Source of the DNA: Roseovarius autotrophicus
Lineage (GTDB): Bacteria > Pseudomonadota > Alphaproteobacteria > Rhodobacterales > Rhodobacteraceae
Direction of reading: 5' to 3'
DNA length: 38,406 nucleotides
Assembly (NCBI RefSeq): GCF_018069895.1
Contig: NZ_JAGQDH010000022.1
Coordinates: 1 to 38,406, forward strand
Shown: piece after piece, positions 24,451 through 33,335 of the stretch
Layout of the letters: every line of letters begins with the position of its first letter
How positions within the stretch are numbered: the first letter of the stretch is position 1
Program-made: the position numbers and the translations under genes
Notes under the pieces: generated by a model
What the model saw: only the letters and a program-made list of their open reading frames with translations
Database searches by the model: none
Told to the model about the DNA's origin: nothing

Positions 24451-25557
24451 ATGAGCAACCCCTCGCTTCTCATCCTGCCCGGTGACGGGATCGGCCCCGA
24501 AGTCATGGCCGAAGTGCGCCGCATCATCGACTGGTTCGGCGCCAAACGCGGCATTACCTTCGACGTAAGCGAGGATCTGGTGGGCGGCTGCGCCTACGAC
24601 AAGCACGGCACGCCCCTGCATGACGACACCATGGCCAAGGCACAGGAGGTTGATGCCGTCCTCCTTGGGGCGGTCGGCGGGCCGCAATACGACAACCTCG
24701 ATTTCTCGGTAAAGCCCGAGCGCGGCCTGCTGCGCCTGCGCAAGGAGATGGACCTTTACGCCAACCTGCGTCCCGCGCAGTGCTTTGACGCGCTTTCCGA
24801 TTTTTCCTCGCTCAAGAAGGACGTGGTGGCGGGGCTCGACATCATGATCGTGCGCGAACTCACCTCCGGCGTCTATTTCGGCGAGCCGCGCGGCGTGATC
24901 CGCGAAGGCAACGAGCGCGTCGGCATCAACACGCAGCGCTATACCGAATCCGAGATCGCCCGCGTCGCGCGCTCGGCCTTCGAACTGGCGCGCAAGCGCA
25001 GCAACAAGGTCTGCTCGATGGAAAAGGCCAATGTGATGGAATCGGGCGTGCTGTGGCGCGAGGTCGTGACCGAAGTGCATCAGGCAGAATATGCCGATGT
25101 GGAGTTGAGCCACATGTATGCCGATGCGGGCGCGATGCAGCTCACCCGCTGGCCCAAGCAGTTTGACGTGATCGTGACCGACAACCTCTTTGGCGATCTG
25201 CTCTCGGATCTCGCGGCGATGCTGACCGGTTCGCTGGGGATGCTGCCCTCGGCCTCGCTCGGCGCACCGATGGCCAATGGCCGGCCCAAGGCGCTCTATG
25301 AGCCGGTCCACGGCTCTGCCCCCGACATCGCGGGTCAGGGCAAGGCCAATCCCATCGCCTGCATCCTCAGCTTCGCCATGGCGCTGCGTTATTCCTTCGA
25401 CATGGGAGATGAGGCCGCGCGCGTGGAGAAAGCCGTGGAACAGGTGCTCGCCGATGGCGTACGCACCGCCGATCTGATGGGCCCCGAGGGCGGCACGCCG
25501 GTCTCTACCGCTGCCATGGGCGACGCGATCCTTGCGGCTCTCGACGCAAGCCTCTGA
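24451..25557 (+). CDS. leuB: 3-isopropylmalate dehydrogenase
   Basis: The 368-residue NAD-dependent enzyme oxidatively decarboxylates 3-isopropylmalate, third step of leucine synthesis. Landmarks: [26 protein letters not shown], the substrate loop [48 protein letters not shown], the Mg site [16 protein letters not shown], and [20 protein letters not shown] for NAD binding. The ATG at 24451 follows AAGAGGA (24436-24442). It is separated from leuCD by a membrane protein and an EEP hydrolase. A hairpin with T-tract follows. Confidence 0.98.
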   Translation: MSNPSLLILPGDGIGPEVMAEVRRIIDWFGAKRGITFDVSEDLVGGCAYDKHGTPLHDDTMAKAQEVDAVLLGAVGGPQYDNLDFSVKPERGLLRLRKEMDLYANLRPAQCFDALSDFSSLKKDVVAGLDIMIVRELTSGVYFGEPRGVIREGNERVGINTQRYTESEIARVARSAFELARKRSNKVCSMEKANVMESGVLWREVVTEVHQAEYADVELSHMYADAGAMQLTRWPKQFDVIVTDNLFGDLLSDLAAMLTGSLGMLPSASLGAPMANGRPKALYEPVHGSAPDIAGQGKANPIACILSFAMALRYSFDMGDEAARVEKAVEQVLADGVRTADLMGPEGGTPVSTAAMGDAILAALDASL

Positions 25558-25565
25558 CCCCGGCG

Positions 25566-25597
25566 AGGGGCGCGCGCATCACACCCGCGCCCCTTTG
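25566..25597 (+). terminator. Rho-independent terminator after leuB
   Basis: AGGGGCGCG (25566-25574) pairs with CGCGCCCCT (25586-25594) around an 11-base loop, followed by TTG. It sits 8 bases after the leuB stop. Confidence 0.65.
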
Positions 25598-25653
25598 CAC
25601 CCCCGAGATCAGCCGACCAGAGACCATCCAAAGGCCCGCCCGGGGCCGGGCGG

Positions 25654-25773
25654 TCACTGAACCGCTTTCTCCAGCGCCTTTCCGGCGGTTTCAATATCGC
25701 GCCCCGCCCCCTGGACCGTCTGACATGCCGCCAGCGTCATGCAGGCCACAAGGCCGATCATAGCAAGTTTCAT
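25654..25773 (-). CDS. Entericidin-like small lipoprotein
   Basis: The 39-residue product MKLAMIGLVACMTLAACQTV... has a short signal peptide, the lipobox LAAC (Cys18) and then VQGAGRDIETAGKALEKA. That last segment is the conserved tail of the entericidin A/B family, and Gln-Thr-Val-x-Gly-x-Gly-x-Asp after the Cys is the family pattern. Entericidins are small envelope lipoproteins linked to stress and stationary phase. It is convergent to leuB, with AGGAAGA just before the ATG. The TehA-like gene is upstream on the same strand, about 100 bases away. Confidence 0.85.
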   Translation of the reverse strand: MKLAMIGLVACMTLAACQTVQGAGRDIETAGKALEKAVQ

Positions 25774-25870
25774 TACATCTTCCTTCTCACTGTCTAGACT
25801 CTTGTTATCGTCTTCGCGCGACGCCGCAAATACCTGTTCGCAGCGGCTTTCCGCCGAAGCGCGCAGGCTC

Positions 25871-26812
25871 CTACCCGCCGAACAGCGCCCCGCGTCGCAG
25901 CCCCTGCCCCGTTCGCCACAGCAGCCCGGCGATGATCGCCACAAGCACCAGCATGAGCACATAACCGATCAGCCGGTGCCCCGCAGACCCGACCGCCTCG
26001 GCGTGCTCGAAACTCGCCACCGTCACCGCCGCCAACGGAAAGCTGAGCGCCCAATGCGCGAGCGAAAACGGCAGCCGTAAAAGACGTGGCGCCTGCACAG
26101 CCACGATGAGCGCAAAGAGATAGGCGCCGTTGAGAAGCACCCGCGCAAACGCGTCCACCTCACCCACCAGAGAGAGCCAGGCGAGATATCCCACCGCCGG
26201 CGGCGCGATGAGGATGACCAGCGTCGGTTGCAACCGCTCGGGCAGCGGATCGTGAAAAATCAGCCGGTTCATCACCAGCGCCAGGAGCACCAGCCAGAAG
26301 ATGAGACCGATCGAGGTAAAGAACCAGCTCGCCTCGACATATCCCAAAGGCACGCCCGCGACGGCCACGACCACGTTGCCCACGGCGGGGATGAACCAGG
26401 CCGGCGTCAGGTGCCCGTGCTGAAAGGCCCGCGACCCGATCCAGCCCGAGACCACCGCCAGCGTCAGGATCAGTTGCACCGGCACCGCGATCAGCCACAG
26501 CGCATGCGCGATCCCCGGCGCGCGCTCCAACATCACGACCGCGAAAAGCAGGAGCGCAATGGAAATCGCCGGAAAAAAGGCAAGACTCACCGGATGCGCC
26601 CACTCCTCGGCCACGGCGCCGGGATGTCGGAGCGCCTTGGCAAGATAGGCGAACGCCACCACGACAAAGACCGCCAGCGTCAGCAGATGCGCCGCGCCGG
26701 ATGCCAGATGCGTCAGCCCCGCCGCCGTCTCGCCCGCGCGCATGGCCAGCGTAAAGCCGCATAGCCCCATCACCATGGTAAACAGCGTCACCGGAACCGT
26801 GGCCAGCCGCAT
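25871..26812 (-). CDS. SLAC1/TehA family anion channel or transporter
   Basis: The 313-residue protein is almost entirely hydrophobic with about ten TM helices, the fold of the tellurite-resistance/dicarboxylate transporter (TDT) family that includes TehA and plant SLAC1. Typical segments are VPVTLFTMVMGLCGFTLAM, HPVSLAFFPAISIALLLF, TPAWFIPAVGNVVVAVAG, FFTSIGLIFWLVLLALVMNRL, ERLQPTLVILIAPPAVGYLA, and PFSLAHWALSFPLAAVTVAS. Substrate could be anions or tellurite-related; not decidable. It begins 3 bases after the FAH-family stop, so they are co-transcribed. Confidence 0.88.
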   Translation of the reverse strand: MRLATVPVTLFTMVMGLCGFTLAMRAGETAAGLTHLASGAAHLLTLAVFVVVAFAYLAKALRHPGAVAEEWAHPVSLAFFPAISIALLLFAVVMLERAPGIAHALWLIAVPVQLILTLAVVSGWIGSRAFQHGHLTPAWFIPAVGNVVVAVAGVPLGYVEASWFFTSIGLIFWLVLLALVMNRLIFHDPLPERLQPTLVILIAPPAVGYLAWLSLVGEVDAFARVLLNGAYLFALIVAVQAPRLLRLPFSLAHWALSFPLAAVTVASFEHAEAVGSAGHRLIGYVLMLVLVAIIAGLLWRTGQGLRRGALFGG

Positions 26813-26815
26813 GGC

Positions 26816-27514
26816 CTATTCCGCCGCGCCGATGATGATATCCAGAGGCACAAGTCCGTCGATCTCGCCGCGCAGCACATTGCCAGCCACCACTGGCCCC
26901 ACGCCCGCAGGCGTGCCGGTATAGATCACATCGCCCGCACCGAGGTGATAGAAGCGCGACAGATGCGCGATGATCTCGGGCACCGCCCAGACCATATCCG
27001 AAAGCCGTGCGTCCTGTGCGACCCGCCCGTCCACGCTGAGGCGGATCGCCTGATCGCCGATCTCGCCAAAGCGGTCCTTGGACGTCAGCGCGCCGATGAT
27101 GGCGGCATTCTCGAAATCCTTGCCGAGATCCCAGGGCCGTCGCTTGTCCTTGGCCTGCCCTTGCAGGTCGCGCCGCGTCAGGTCGATGCCGCAACCATAG
27201 CCCCAGACTGCCCCCATTGCTTCGGTCGGGGCCGCCCGGAACGCAGGTCCGCCAAGCGCAACGACGAATTCCATCTCGTAATGACAGTCGCGCGTCTCAA
27301 GCGGATAGGGGATCGTTGCGCCGCTCAGGCAGAGCGAATCGGTTGATTTGGTGAAGTAGAACGGCGCCTCGCGATCCACCTCGTTGCCCATCTCGGCGGC
27401 GTGCGCCGCATAATTGCGCCCGACGCAGAAGATGCGGCGCACGGGAAAGCCATGCTTGCCCCCCTCGACAGGCACGAGCGGCGAGGCGGGCAGATCGAAA
27501 AGCGGCGTGGTCAT
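26816..27514 (-). CDS. Fumarylacetoacetate hydrolase (FAH) family protein
   Basis: The 232-residue protein of the FAH superfamily includes C-C hydrolases, isomerases and acylpyruvases using a divalent metal. Conserved parts: FCVGRNYAAHAAEMGNE, PFYFTKSTDSLC, the metal site YEMEFVVALGG (two Glu) and GCGIDLTRRDLQ (Asp), then KDFENAAIIG, and DVIYTGTPAGVGPVVAGN near the C-terminus. Length suits the small acylpyruvase-type members, which act on acylpyruvates or oxaloacetate. It follows phnM by 64 bases on the same strand, but no phosphonate role is implied by its family. Confidence 0.9.
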   Translation of the reverse strand: MTTPLFDLPASPLVPVEGGKHGFPVRRIFCVGRNYAAHAAEMGNEVDREAPFYFTKSTDSLCLSGATIPYPLETRDCHYEMEFVVALGGPAFRAAPTEAMGAVWGYGCGIDLTRRDLQGQAKDKRRPWDLGKDFENAAIIGALTSKDRFGEIGDQAIRLSVDGRVAQDARLSDMVWAVPEIIAHLSRFYHLGAGDVIYTGTPAGVGPVVAGNVLRGEIDGLVPLDIIIGAAE

Positions 27515-27578
27515 GGGGCCTCCGGCGTGATTTGGCGCCGGTTATGCGCCCCGCCACGGGACTTGTCAAAGCCCCCGC

Positions 27579-28721
27579 TCAGGCCACGCGCCGCCCGTGT
27601 GACCAGACCCCGCGCAGCGCCGGCGTCTCGCCACGGAGCGTGACGCGGATCACATCGGCGCGCGCGCCGGGCGCGATCCGGCCCCGATCCGTCAGGCCCA
27701 CTGCGCGCGCCGGGGCCTCTGTCACTGCGGCGATCCCGCGCGCCAGATCGCCCCGGAGCCGCCCCAGCCGCACCGCCGCATAGAGCAGCGCCGAGGGCAC
27801 ATAATCCGACGAAAGAATGTCCAGCAGGTCCAGATCGGCCAACTCTCCCGCCGCAACGTTGCCCGAGTGAGAGCCGCCCCGGATCAGGTTCGGCGCGCCC
27901 ATTATGACGGCGATGCCCGCTGCATGACAGGCGCGCGCGGCCTCGACCGTGGTGGGAAACTCGGCGATCCGCACCCCATGCGCAGCCGAAACCGCCACCT
28001 GTCCTGCTGTGGTGTCGTCATGGCTGGCGAGCGCCGCGCCATAGCGGCGCGCGTGCGCCACCGCCGCCGCCTCATGTCGCACGCCATGGGCCGCGCGCAG
28101 CGCCTGAAGTTGTGCCACATGGGCCGAAAACTCGGCGTCGTTGAGGCCATGCTTGCCCTTCACATAGGTTTCCAGCTTGGAGATGTCGCGGAACTGCCGC
28201 TGCCCCGGCGTGTGATCCATCAGGCTCACGATGCCCACCCGGTCCTCGGGGCCAAAGGCGGCCATCTCGGCCTCCAGCGTCTCGGAACAGACCTCGGCGC
28301 GCAGGTGCAGGAAGTGGCTGATCTTGAGCGCCTGCGCCTCGCGCAGCGCCAGAAGCTCGCTCGCCAGCCCGCGCGCGTATTCCGCATATTTGCCGATCCC
28401 GGAAGGCACCGACCCCACGCGCATCGCGTCGAAAACCGTCGTGATACCGACGCTGGCAAGCTCGGCGTCATGGGCCAGGATCGCCGCATCATGCGGCCAG
28501 TGCACGGCGGGGCGGGGCTGGATATGACGCTCCAGATTGTCGGTATGAAGCTCGATAAGACCGGGCATGACCAGATCGCCCGCGCAATCCACTGCGCCTT
28601 TGGCCACGCCTGCACCTTCGCTCACGTCAGCGATGCGGCCTTCGCGCAGCATCACCGCGCCGCGCCGCACCTCGCCCGGCAGCACGATTTCAGCATTGGC
28701 GAGGATGATTTCTTCTGTCAT
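27579..28721 (-). CDS. phnM: Alpha-D-ribose 1-methylphosphonate 5-triphosphate diphosphatase
   Basis: The 380-residue amidohydrolase-fold enzyme removes pyrophosphate from ribose 1-alkylphosphonate 5-triphosphate, giving the substrate of the C-P lyase PhnJ. Metal-ligand motifs: GLIELHTDNLERHIQPRP, ISHFLHLRAEV, SLMDHTPGQRQF, ASHDDTTAGQV, and MGAPNLIRGGSHSGNV, all in PhnM order. I start at ATG 28721 (MTEEIILANAEIVLPG); eight extra residues from 28745 are unsupported. It is divergent from the DUF1045 gene (50-base gap) and separated from phnG-N, so it needs its own promoter. Confidence 0.96.
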   Translation of the reverse strand: MTEEIILANAEIVLPGEVRRGAVMLREGRIADVSEGAGVAKGAVDCAGDLVMPGLIELHTDNLERHIQPRPAVHWPHDAAILAHDAELASVGITTVFDAMRVGSVPSGIGKYAEYARGLASELLALREAQALKISHFLHLRAEVCSETLEAEMAAFGPEDRVGIVSLMDHTPGQRQFRDISKLETYVKGKHGLNDAEFSAHVAQLQALRAAHGVRHEAAAVAHARRYGAALASHDDTTAGQVAVSAAHGVRIAEFPTTVEAARACHAAGIAVIMGAPNLIRGGSHSGNVAAGELADLDLLDILSSDYVPSALLYAAVRLGRLRGDLARGIAAVTEAPARAVGLTDRGRIAPGARADVIRVTLRGETPALRGVWSHGRRVA

Positions 28722-28771
28722 GTCGCTGCCACACCTTTCTGGCATCTGGCCCGCAACAGACGAGAGACCCC

Positions 28772-29449
28772 ATGCCCTTCACGCGCTACGCGCTCTATTT
28801 CACCCCCCCGCCGGGGCCGCTGGCCGAATTCGGTGCTGTCTGGCTCGGCTGGGATCCGGTCACCGGCATGCCCTGCCCCCATCCCGCGTTGAACCTCCCC
28901 GTGGCCGAGATCACCGCGGCACCGCGCAAATACGGGCTGCACGCGACGATGAAGCCACCCTTTCGCCTCGCCCCCGGCAAGACCGAGAGCGCGCTTGACG
29001 AGACGCTCGCCGCCTTCTGCGCCACTCAAGCCCCGGTAACGCTCGACGCGCTCGAAATCGCGCGTCTTGGCCGGTTTCTCGCGTTGCGGCCCGTGGGGGA
29101 TCAGACCCCGCTCAACGCGTTGGCCGCCGCCACGGTGCGCGCGTTCGAGCCGTTCCGCGCGCCCCAGACCGAGGCCGAGATCGCACGGCGACGGGCCAGG
29201 GGCCTTTCGCCCGGGCACGAGGCCAACCTGCGCACCTGGGGTTACCCTTATGTGATGGATGCCTTCCGCTTTCACATCACCCTCACCGGCGACCTCGCGC
29301 CCGAAACGCTCGACACGGCAGCAGACGCGCTCGCGCCCCTCCTTGTGCCGCTTTTGCCGCGTCCCTTCGTGATCGACGCACTCTCGCTCATGGGCGAAGA
29401 TGACGACGGGCGCTTTCACCTGATCCACCGTCAGACCCTGACCGCGTAG
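28772..29449 (+). CDS. DUF1045 phosphonate-associated protein, 2H phosphoesterase type
   Basis: This 225-residue protein belongs to the DUF1045 family that occurs with C-P lyase genes. Two H-x-T/S motifs mark the 2H phosphoesterase superfamily: GLHATMKPPFRL near residues 55-65 and FRFHITLTGDL near residue 170. Such enzymes open cyclic phosphodiesters. The C-P lyase step yields a cyclic ribose 1,2-phosphate normally opened by PhnP, and no phnP is visible here, so this protein may do that job (inference). It faces phnM divergently; its end overlaps the convergent phnN by 19 bases. Ribosome site GAGAGA before the ATG. Confidence 0.88.
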   Translation: MPFTRYALYFTPPPGPLAEFGAVWLGWDPVTGMPCPHPALNLPVAEITAAPRKYGLHATMKPPFRLAPGKTESALDETLAAFCATQAPVTLDALEIARLGRFLALRPVGDQTPLNALAAATVRAFEPFRAPQTEAEIARRRARGLSPGHEANLRTWGYPYVMDAFRFHITLTGDLAPETLDTAADALAPLLVPLLPRPFVIDALSLMGEDDDGRFHLIHRQTLTA

Positions 29450-29979
29450 ATCGCCTTGATCGCCGCGCGGGCCAGCTTCTCGGGCGGCGCGCCGGTATCA
29501 AGCGTCACAACCGGCCCCACGCCCTCGGGCAACGCCAGCGCCGCGCCGGTCAGCCGCTCGGCGATGTCCTCGGCACTCTCGCGCCCGCGCCCCGCCAGCC
29601 GCGCAGCCAGAACGACCGGATCGGCGGTCAGGTGCAGGATGACAAAAGGCTGGAACCGCGCCTGCGCCTCGGCCAGTACGCTCCGCGAGAGGTTGACCAG
29701 CAGATCGCGCCCTTGCGCCAGATCCATGCACACCCCCACCGGCACGCCATACCGCAAACCGTGCGCGCGCCAATGCAGCGCAAAACCACCCTCCTTGAGC
29801 CGGGCATCGAAGTCCGCCTCGCTCACCGGCTCGTGCCCCTCGCCATCGGGGTCGGCGGGCCGGGTAATCACCCGGCGCAGCCGCCGCAGACCGGGCCTTG
29901 TCTCGACCATGGCACGCATCAACGTATCCTTGCCCACGCCCGAGGGTCCGACCACCGCGATGAACAGGCCCCGGTTCAT
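29431..29979 (-). CDS. phnN: Ribose 1,5-bisphosphate phosphokinase
   Basis: The 182-residue kinase converts ribose 1,5-bisphosphate to PRPP, returning the C-P lyase product to nucleotide metabolism. Walker A is GPSGVGKDT at residues 11-19. Further family features: RRVITRPADPDGEGHEPV, FALHWRAHGLRYGVP, and AARLAGRGRESAEDIAERL. Its start overlaps the end of phnL by four bases (ATGA) and it closes the minus-strand operon. The convergent DUF1045 gene overlaps its 3' end. Confidence 0.95.
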   Translation of the reverse strand: MNRGLFIAVVGPSGVGKDTLMRAMVETRPGLRRLRRVITRPADPDGEGHEPVSEADFDARLKEGGFALHWRAHGLRYGVPVGVCMDLAQGRDLLVNLSRSVLAEAQARFQPFVILHLTADPVVLAARLAGRGRESAEDIAERLTGAALALPEGVGPVVTLDTGAPPEKLARAAIKAIYAVRV

Positions 29980-30659
29980 GCCGCCACCTCCGCTGAAAAT
30001 GCAGTCACATCCACCTCCCTGTCACAAACACGCGTCCGCGCGCCCTCATCGTGGAAAATCCCCAGAACCGCTGCGCCGCGCGCCTTGGCCTCTTCGATCA
30101 GCCGCAAGACCGCCTCGCGGTTTTCCGCATCTAGGCTCGCCGTCGGCTCGTCCAGCAAAAGCGCCGGATAGTCATGGGCAAAGCCGCGCGCGATGTTCAC
30201 GCGCTGCTGCTCGCCGCCCGAGAAGGTCGTCGGGCTGAGCGACCAGAGCCGCTCGGGGATGTTGAGCCGCGCCAAGAGCGCCTCGGCGCGCACCCGCGCC
30301 TCGTCCCGCGCCACGCCCAGAACAAGCAAAGGCTCGGCCACGACTTCGACCGTGGGCACGCGCGGCACCACCCGCAGGAACTGGCTTACATAGCCCAGAA
30401 CCTCGCGCCGCAGCGCGATGATGTCGCGCGGCGCGGCGCAGGCCACGTCACAGCCCCCCACCACGATCCGGCCCGCGTTTGTGCGGTAATTGCCGTAGAT
30501 CATCCGCATCAGCGTGGATTTCCCCGCCCCCGAACGCCCCGTGAGCGCGACGCATTCGCCGGGTGCCACCCGCAGCCTGGCCCCCGCCATCACCGCAATC
30601 ACCGCACCACCCTGATTGTGCAGCATGAAACTCTTGGCTGCACCCTCGACCGCGATCAT
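29976..30659 (-). CDS. phnL: Phosphonate C-P lyase system protein PhnL (ABC-type ATPase)
   Basis: The 227-residue ABC ATPase is associated with the PhnGHIJ core. Walker A TGRSGAGKST, Q-loop region GYVSQFLRVVPRVPT, signature FSGGEQQRVNIARGF and Walker B ALLLDEPTASLD are all intact. PhnL is needed for phosphonate breakdown in vivo with PhnG-I, but it is not a transport subunit. It starts 10 bases after corA and is coupled to phnN. Confidence 0.95.
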   Translation of the reverse strand: MIAVEGAAKSFMLHNQGGAVIAVMAGARLRVAPGECVALTGRSGAGKSTLMRMIYGNYRTNAGRIVVGGCDVACAAPRDIIALRREVLGYVSQFLRVVPRVPTVEVVAEPLLVLGVARDEARVRAEALLARLNIPERLWSLSPTTFSGGEQQRVNIARGFAHDYPALLLDEPTASLDAENREAVLRLIEEAKARGAAVLGIFHDEGARTRVCDREVDVTAFSAEVAA

Positions 30660-30669
30660 AGCGTCCTCC

Positions 30670-31626
30670 TCACAACCAGCCCCGCCGCCGGAAGAACCAC
30701 AAGGGCACCGCCGCCGAGAGCACCATGATCCCGAGCGCGAGCGGATAACCCAAAGGCCAATCCAGCTCCGGCATATGGGTAAAGTTCATACCATAGATCG
30801 AGGCCACCAGCGTCGGCGGCAAGAAGACCACCGCCGCCACCGAGAAAATCTTGATGATGGCGTTCTGCTCGATGTTGATCATGCCCAAAGTCGCATCGAG
30901 CAGCAGCGCCGTCTTCTGTTGCAGATAGCTTGCGTGTTCGGCGATCGTGCGCGCGTCGCGGTAATGGGTCTTGAGCATCGCGCGCAACGGCTTGGCCGCG
31001 CGCATCTTGTCAAGCACGGGCATGAGAAACCCCAGCACACGTTCCAGTGTCATCAGGCTCTCGCGCAGATGCATCACGCGGGTGTCGGCGGCGCCGATCT
31101 CGCGCAGGGCGGCGCGGTGTTCTTCGGTGCTCAACTTGTCAGGGCCGAAGACACGGCGCGAGATGGCGTCGATCTCGCGCCCGGCCTGCTCGGTCAGATC
31201 GGCCAGCCGGTCGATGATCTCTTCCAGCAGCCCCACAAGAACGGCGTCCGCCGTGGCGCAGCCATGCGACGCCTTGCCGGCGCGTGTCGGAAATGTCTCG
31301 AACGGGCGCGGCGCGTGGTGGCGGATGGTGATCAGTTGACCGGGCTTCAGGACAAAGGTCACCGGTCCCATCTGCATCATCTCGCTACCCTTGCGCGAGG
31401 GCAAAAGCGCGGTCATCACCGGCACGCCCTCTTCGAGATAGAGCCGCGAGGATTGCTCGATCTCCTCCTGATCGGCCTTGGTGGGCAGGGCGACGCCCAC
31501 GCGCCCGGACATGAGCGCGAGTTCCCCGGCATCGGGTTGATAGAGATCCACCCAGATCGGCGCGGTCGCCTCGCCCTCCTGAAGGACACACAGTCCCTCG
31601 CCCTCGCGCGCATAGGCGGTGATCAT
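30670..31626 (-). CDS. corA: CorA-family magnesium/metal transporter
   Basis: The 318-residue protein has a cytoplasmic N-terminal domain, a long helix (about 150-245) and two C-terminal TM helices. The first ends in the signature YGMNF (GMN motif) that forms the selectivity filter: ASIYGMNFTHMPELDWPLGY, then ALGIMVLSAAVPLWFF and the basic tail RRRGWL. It is a pentameric Mg/divalent channel family. It lies in the phn operon, 33 bases after phnK and 10 bases before phnL on the same strand, so it is co-expressed with the C-P lyase. That is unusual gene order compared with the classic E. coli phnC-P operon. Confidence 0.93.
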   Translation of the reverse strand: MITAYAREGEGLCVLQEGEATAPIWVDLYQPDAGELALMSGRVGVALPTKADQEEIEQSSRLYLEEGVPVMTALLPSRKGSEMMQMGPVTFVLKPGQLITIRHHAPRPFETFPTRAGKASHGCATADAVLVGLLEEIIDRLADLTEQAGREIDAISRRVFGPDKLSTEEHRAALREIGAADTRVMHLRESLMTLERVLGFLMPVLDKMRAAKPLRAMLKTHYRDARTIAEHASYLQQKTALLLDATLGMINIEQNAIIKIFSVAAVVFLPPTLVASIYGMNFTHMPELDWPLGYPLALGIMVLSAAVPLWFFRRRGWL

Positions 31627-31659
31627 GGTCGTTCTCCCTTTGCCATCGCTACCCCGCCC

Positions 31660-32430
31660 CTATACCTGCAAGACCGAGCTGACGAGAAGCTGCGTATAGC
31701 CGTGCTGCGGATCGTCAAGCACCTGATCGGTCAGGCCCGCCTCGATCACGCGGCCATCCTTCATCACCATCAGCCGATCCGCCAACAGCCGCACCACCGC
31801 CAGATCATGCGTCACGATGACCGCCGAAAGGCCCATCTCGCGCACCAGCCCCCGCAAGAGATCCAGAAGCCGCGCCTGCACACTCACATCAAGGCCCCCC
31901 GTCGGCTCGTCCATGAAAACAAGGCGCGGCCCGCTCACCAGATTGCGCGCGATCTGAAGCCGCTGCTGCATCCCGCCGGAAAAGGCCGTGGGGCGGTCAT
32001 CGACCCGCTCGGCGGCGATCTCGACCCGGCCCAGCCAGTCCACCGCCCGTGCCCGGATATCTCCATAGTGCCGCGCGCCCACGGCCATCAGCCGCTCGCC
32101 CACATTGCCCCCCGCCGAGACCCCCATGCGCAGCCCGTCGCGCGGGTTCTGATGCACCAGCGCCCAGTCGGTGCGCATGAGCATCCGTCGCTCCGGCTCG
32201 GACATCGCCCGCGTATCCATCGGCCCGCGGTCGCGCGTGTCATAGATCACCACGCCCTGGTCGGGCGCCATCTGTCCCGACAGGCACGCCAGCAGGGTAG
32301 ACTTGCCAGAGCCGCTCTCGCCTACAACGCCCATGACCTCGCCGGGCCAGAGATCAAAACTCACCGCCTCGCAACCCACACGGGGGCCATAGAATTTCGC
32401 CACATCGCGCACCTGCAAGAGCGGGGTCAT
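31660..32430 (-). CDS. phnK: Phosphonate C-P lyase system protein PhnK (ABC-type ATPase)
   Basis: The 256-residue ABC ATPase binds the PhnGHIJ core complex through PhnJ. Walker A GESGSGKST, signature FSGGMQQRLQIARNL and Walker B RLVFMDEPTGGLD are intact, and the family-specific LVHQNPRDGLRMGVSAGGN is present. It overlaps phnJ by four bases. corA intervenes between it and phnL, which are adjacent in the canonical order. Confidence 0.95.
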   Translation of the reverse strand: MTPLLQVRDVAKFYGPRVGCEAVSFDLWPGEVMGVVGESGSGKSTLLACLSGQMAPDQGVVIYDTRDRGPMDTRAMSEPERRMLMRTDWALVHQNPRDGLRMGVSAGGNVGERLMAVGARHYGDIRARAVDWLGRVEIAAERVDDRPTAFSGGMQQRLQIARNLVSGPRLVFMDEPTGGLDVSVQARLLDLLRGLVREMGLSAVIVTHDLAVVRLLADRLMVMKDGRVIEAGLTDQVLDDPQHGYTQLLVSSVLQV

Positions 32431-33299
32431 GCGTCCGCCTCCTCATAGGGCGCGCCCTCCGCGCCCAGATGACCCGCCGCGCGCCGCGCGCGGCAATGAT
32501 CGGTGTCGGAACACACGAAGATCCGCCCGCCCGCATCATCGACAATCACCTCGTCGAGATAGCTGTCGCCCGCCCCGCAGAGCGCACAATCCGCATCCGC
32601 CTTGCTCGCCTCGAACGGGTGATCCTCGAAATCGAGGCTCACCACCCGACTATAGGGCGGCAGGGCATAGATCCGCTGCTCGCGCCCAGCCCCGAAAAGC
32701 TGGATCGCCGGACAGTCCGACAGCTTGGGATTGTCGAATTTCGGAATCGGCGACGGGTCCATCACATAGCGCCCCTCGACCCTGACCGGATAGGCATAGG
32801 CGGTCGAGATCGTGCCGTGACGGCTGATATCCTCGTAGAGTTTCACATGCATGAGGCCGTATTCCTCAAGTGCGTGCATCTTGCGCGTCTCGGTCTCGCG
32901 CGGCTCCAGAAAGCGGAGCGGTTCCGGGATCGGCACCTGATAGACGAGAATCTGATCCTCGGTGAGCGGCATCTCCGGAATGCGGTGGCGGGTCTGGATG
33001 AGGCTGGCGCGCGCCGTCTCCTCGGTCACCGCCACGCCTGCGGTCTTCTCGAAGAACTGGCGGATCGAGACGGCGTTGGTGGTGTCATCGGCGCCCTGAT
33101 CAATGACCTTCAGGCGGTCCTCCGGGATCAGACAGGCCGCCGTCACCTGCACACCGCCGGTGCCCCAGCCATAGGGCATCGGCATTTCGCGGCTGGCAAA
33201 GGGCACCTGATAACCGGGGATTGCCAGCGCCTTGAGGATCGCGCGCCGGATCATCCGCTTGGTCTCTTCGTCGAGATAGGCGAAATTATACTCACTCAT
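32427..33299 (-). CDS. phnJ: Alpha-D-ribose 1-methylphosphonate 5-phosphate C-P lyase
   Basis: The 290-residue radical-SAM enzyme breaks the carbon-phosphorus bond, releasing methane from methylphosphonate. The four conserved cysteines are C238, C241, C263 and C269 (CALC...FVC...HC), matching E. coli C241/244/266/272 with an offset of three. The glycyl-radical Gly corresponds to G29 in AIPGYQVPFASREMPMPYGW. It overlaps phnK by four bases and follows phnI by 36 bases. All catalytic residues I can check are present, so the lyase should work. Confidence 0.97.
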   Translation of the reverse strand: MSEYNFAYLDEETKRMIRRAILKALAIPGYQVPFASREMPMPYGWGTGGVQVTAACLIPEDRLKVIDQGADDTTNAVSIRQFFEKTAGVAVTEETARASLIQTRHRIPEMPLTEDQILVYQVPIPEPLRFLEPRETETRKMHALEEYGLMHVKLYEDISRHGTISTAYAYPVRVEGRYVMDPSPIPKFDNPKLSDCPAIQLFGAGREQRIYALPPYSRVVSLDFEDHPFEASKADADCALCGAGDSYLDEVIVDDAGGRIFVCSDTDHCRARRAAGHLGAEGAPYEEADA

Positions 33300-33335
33300 C
33301 GCGCGCCGCCCCCGGTTTCATCGTTCCACAAATAC

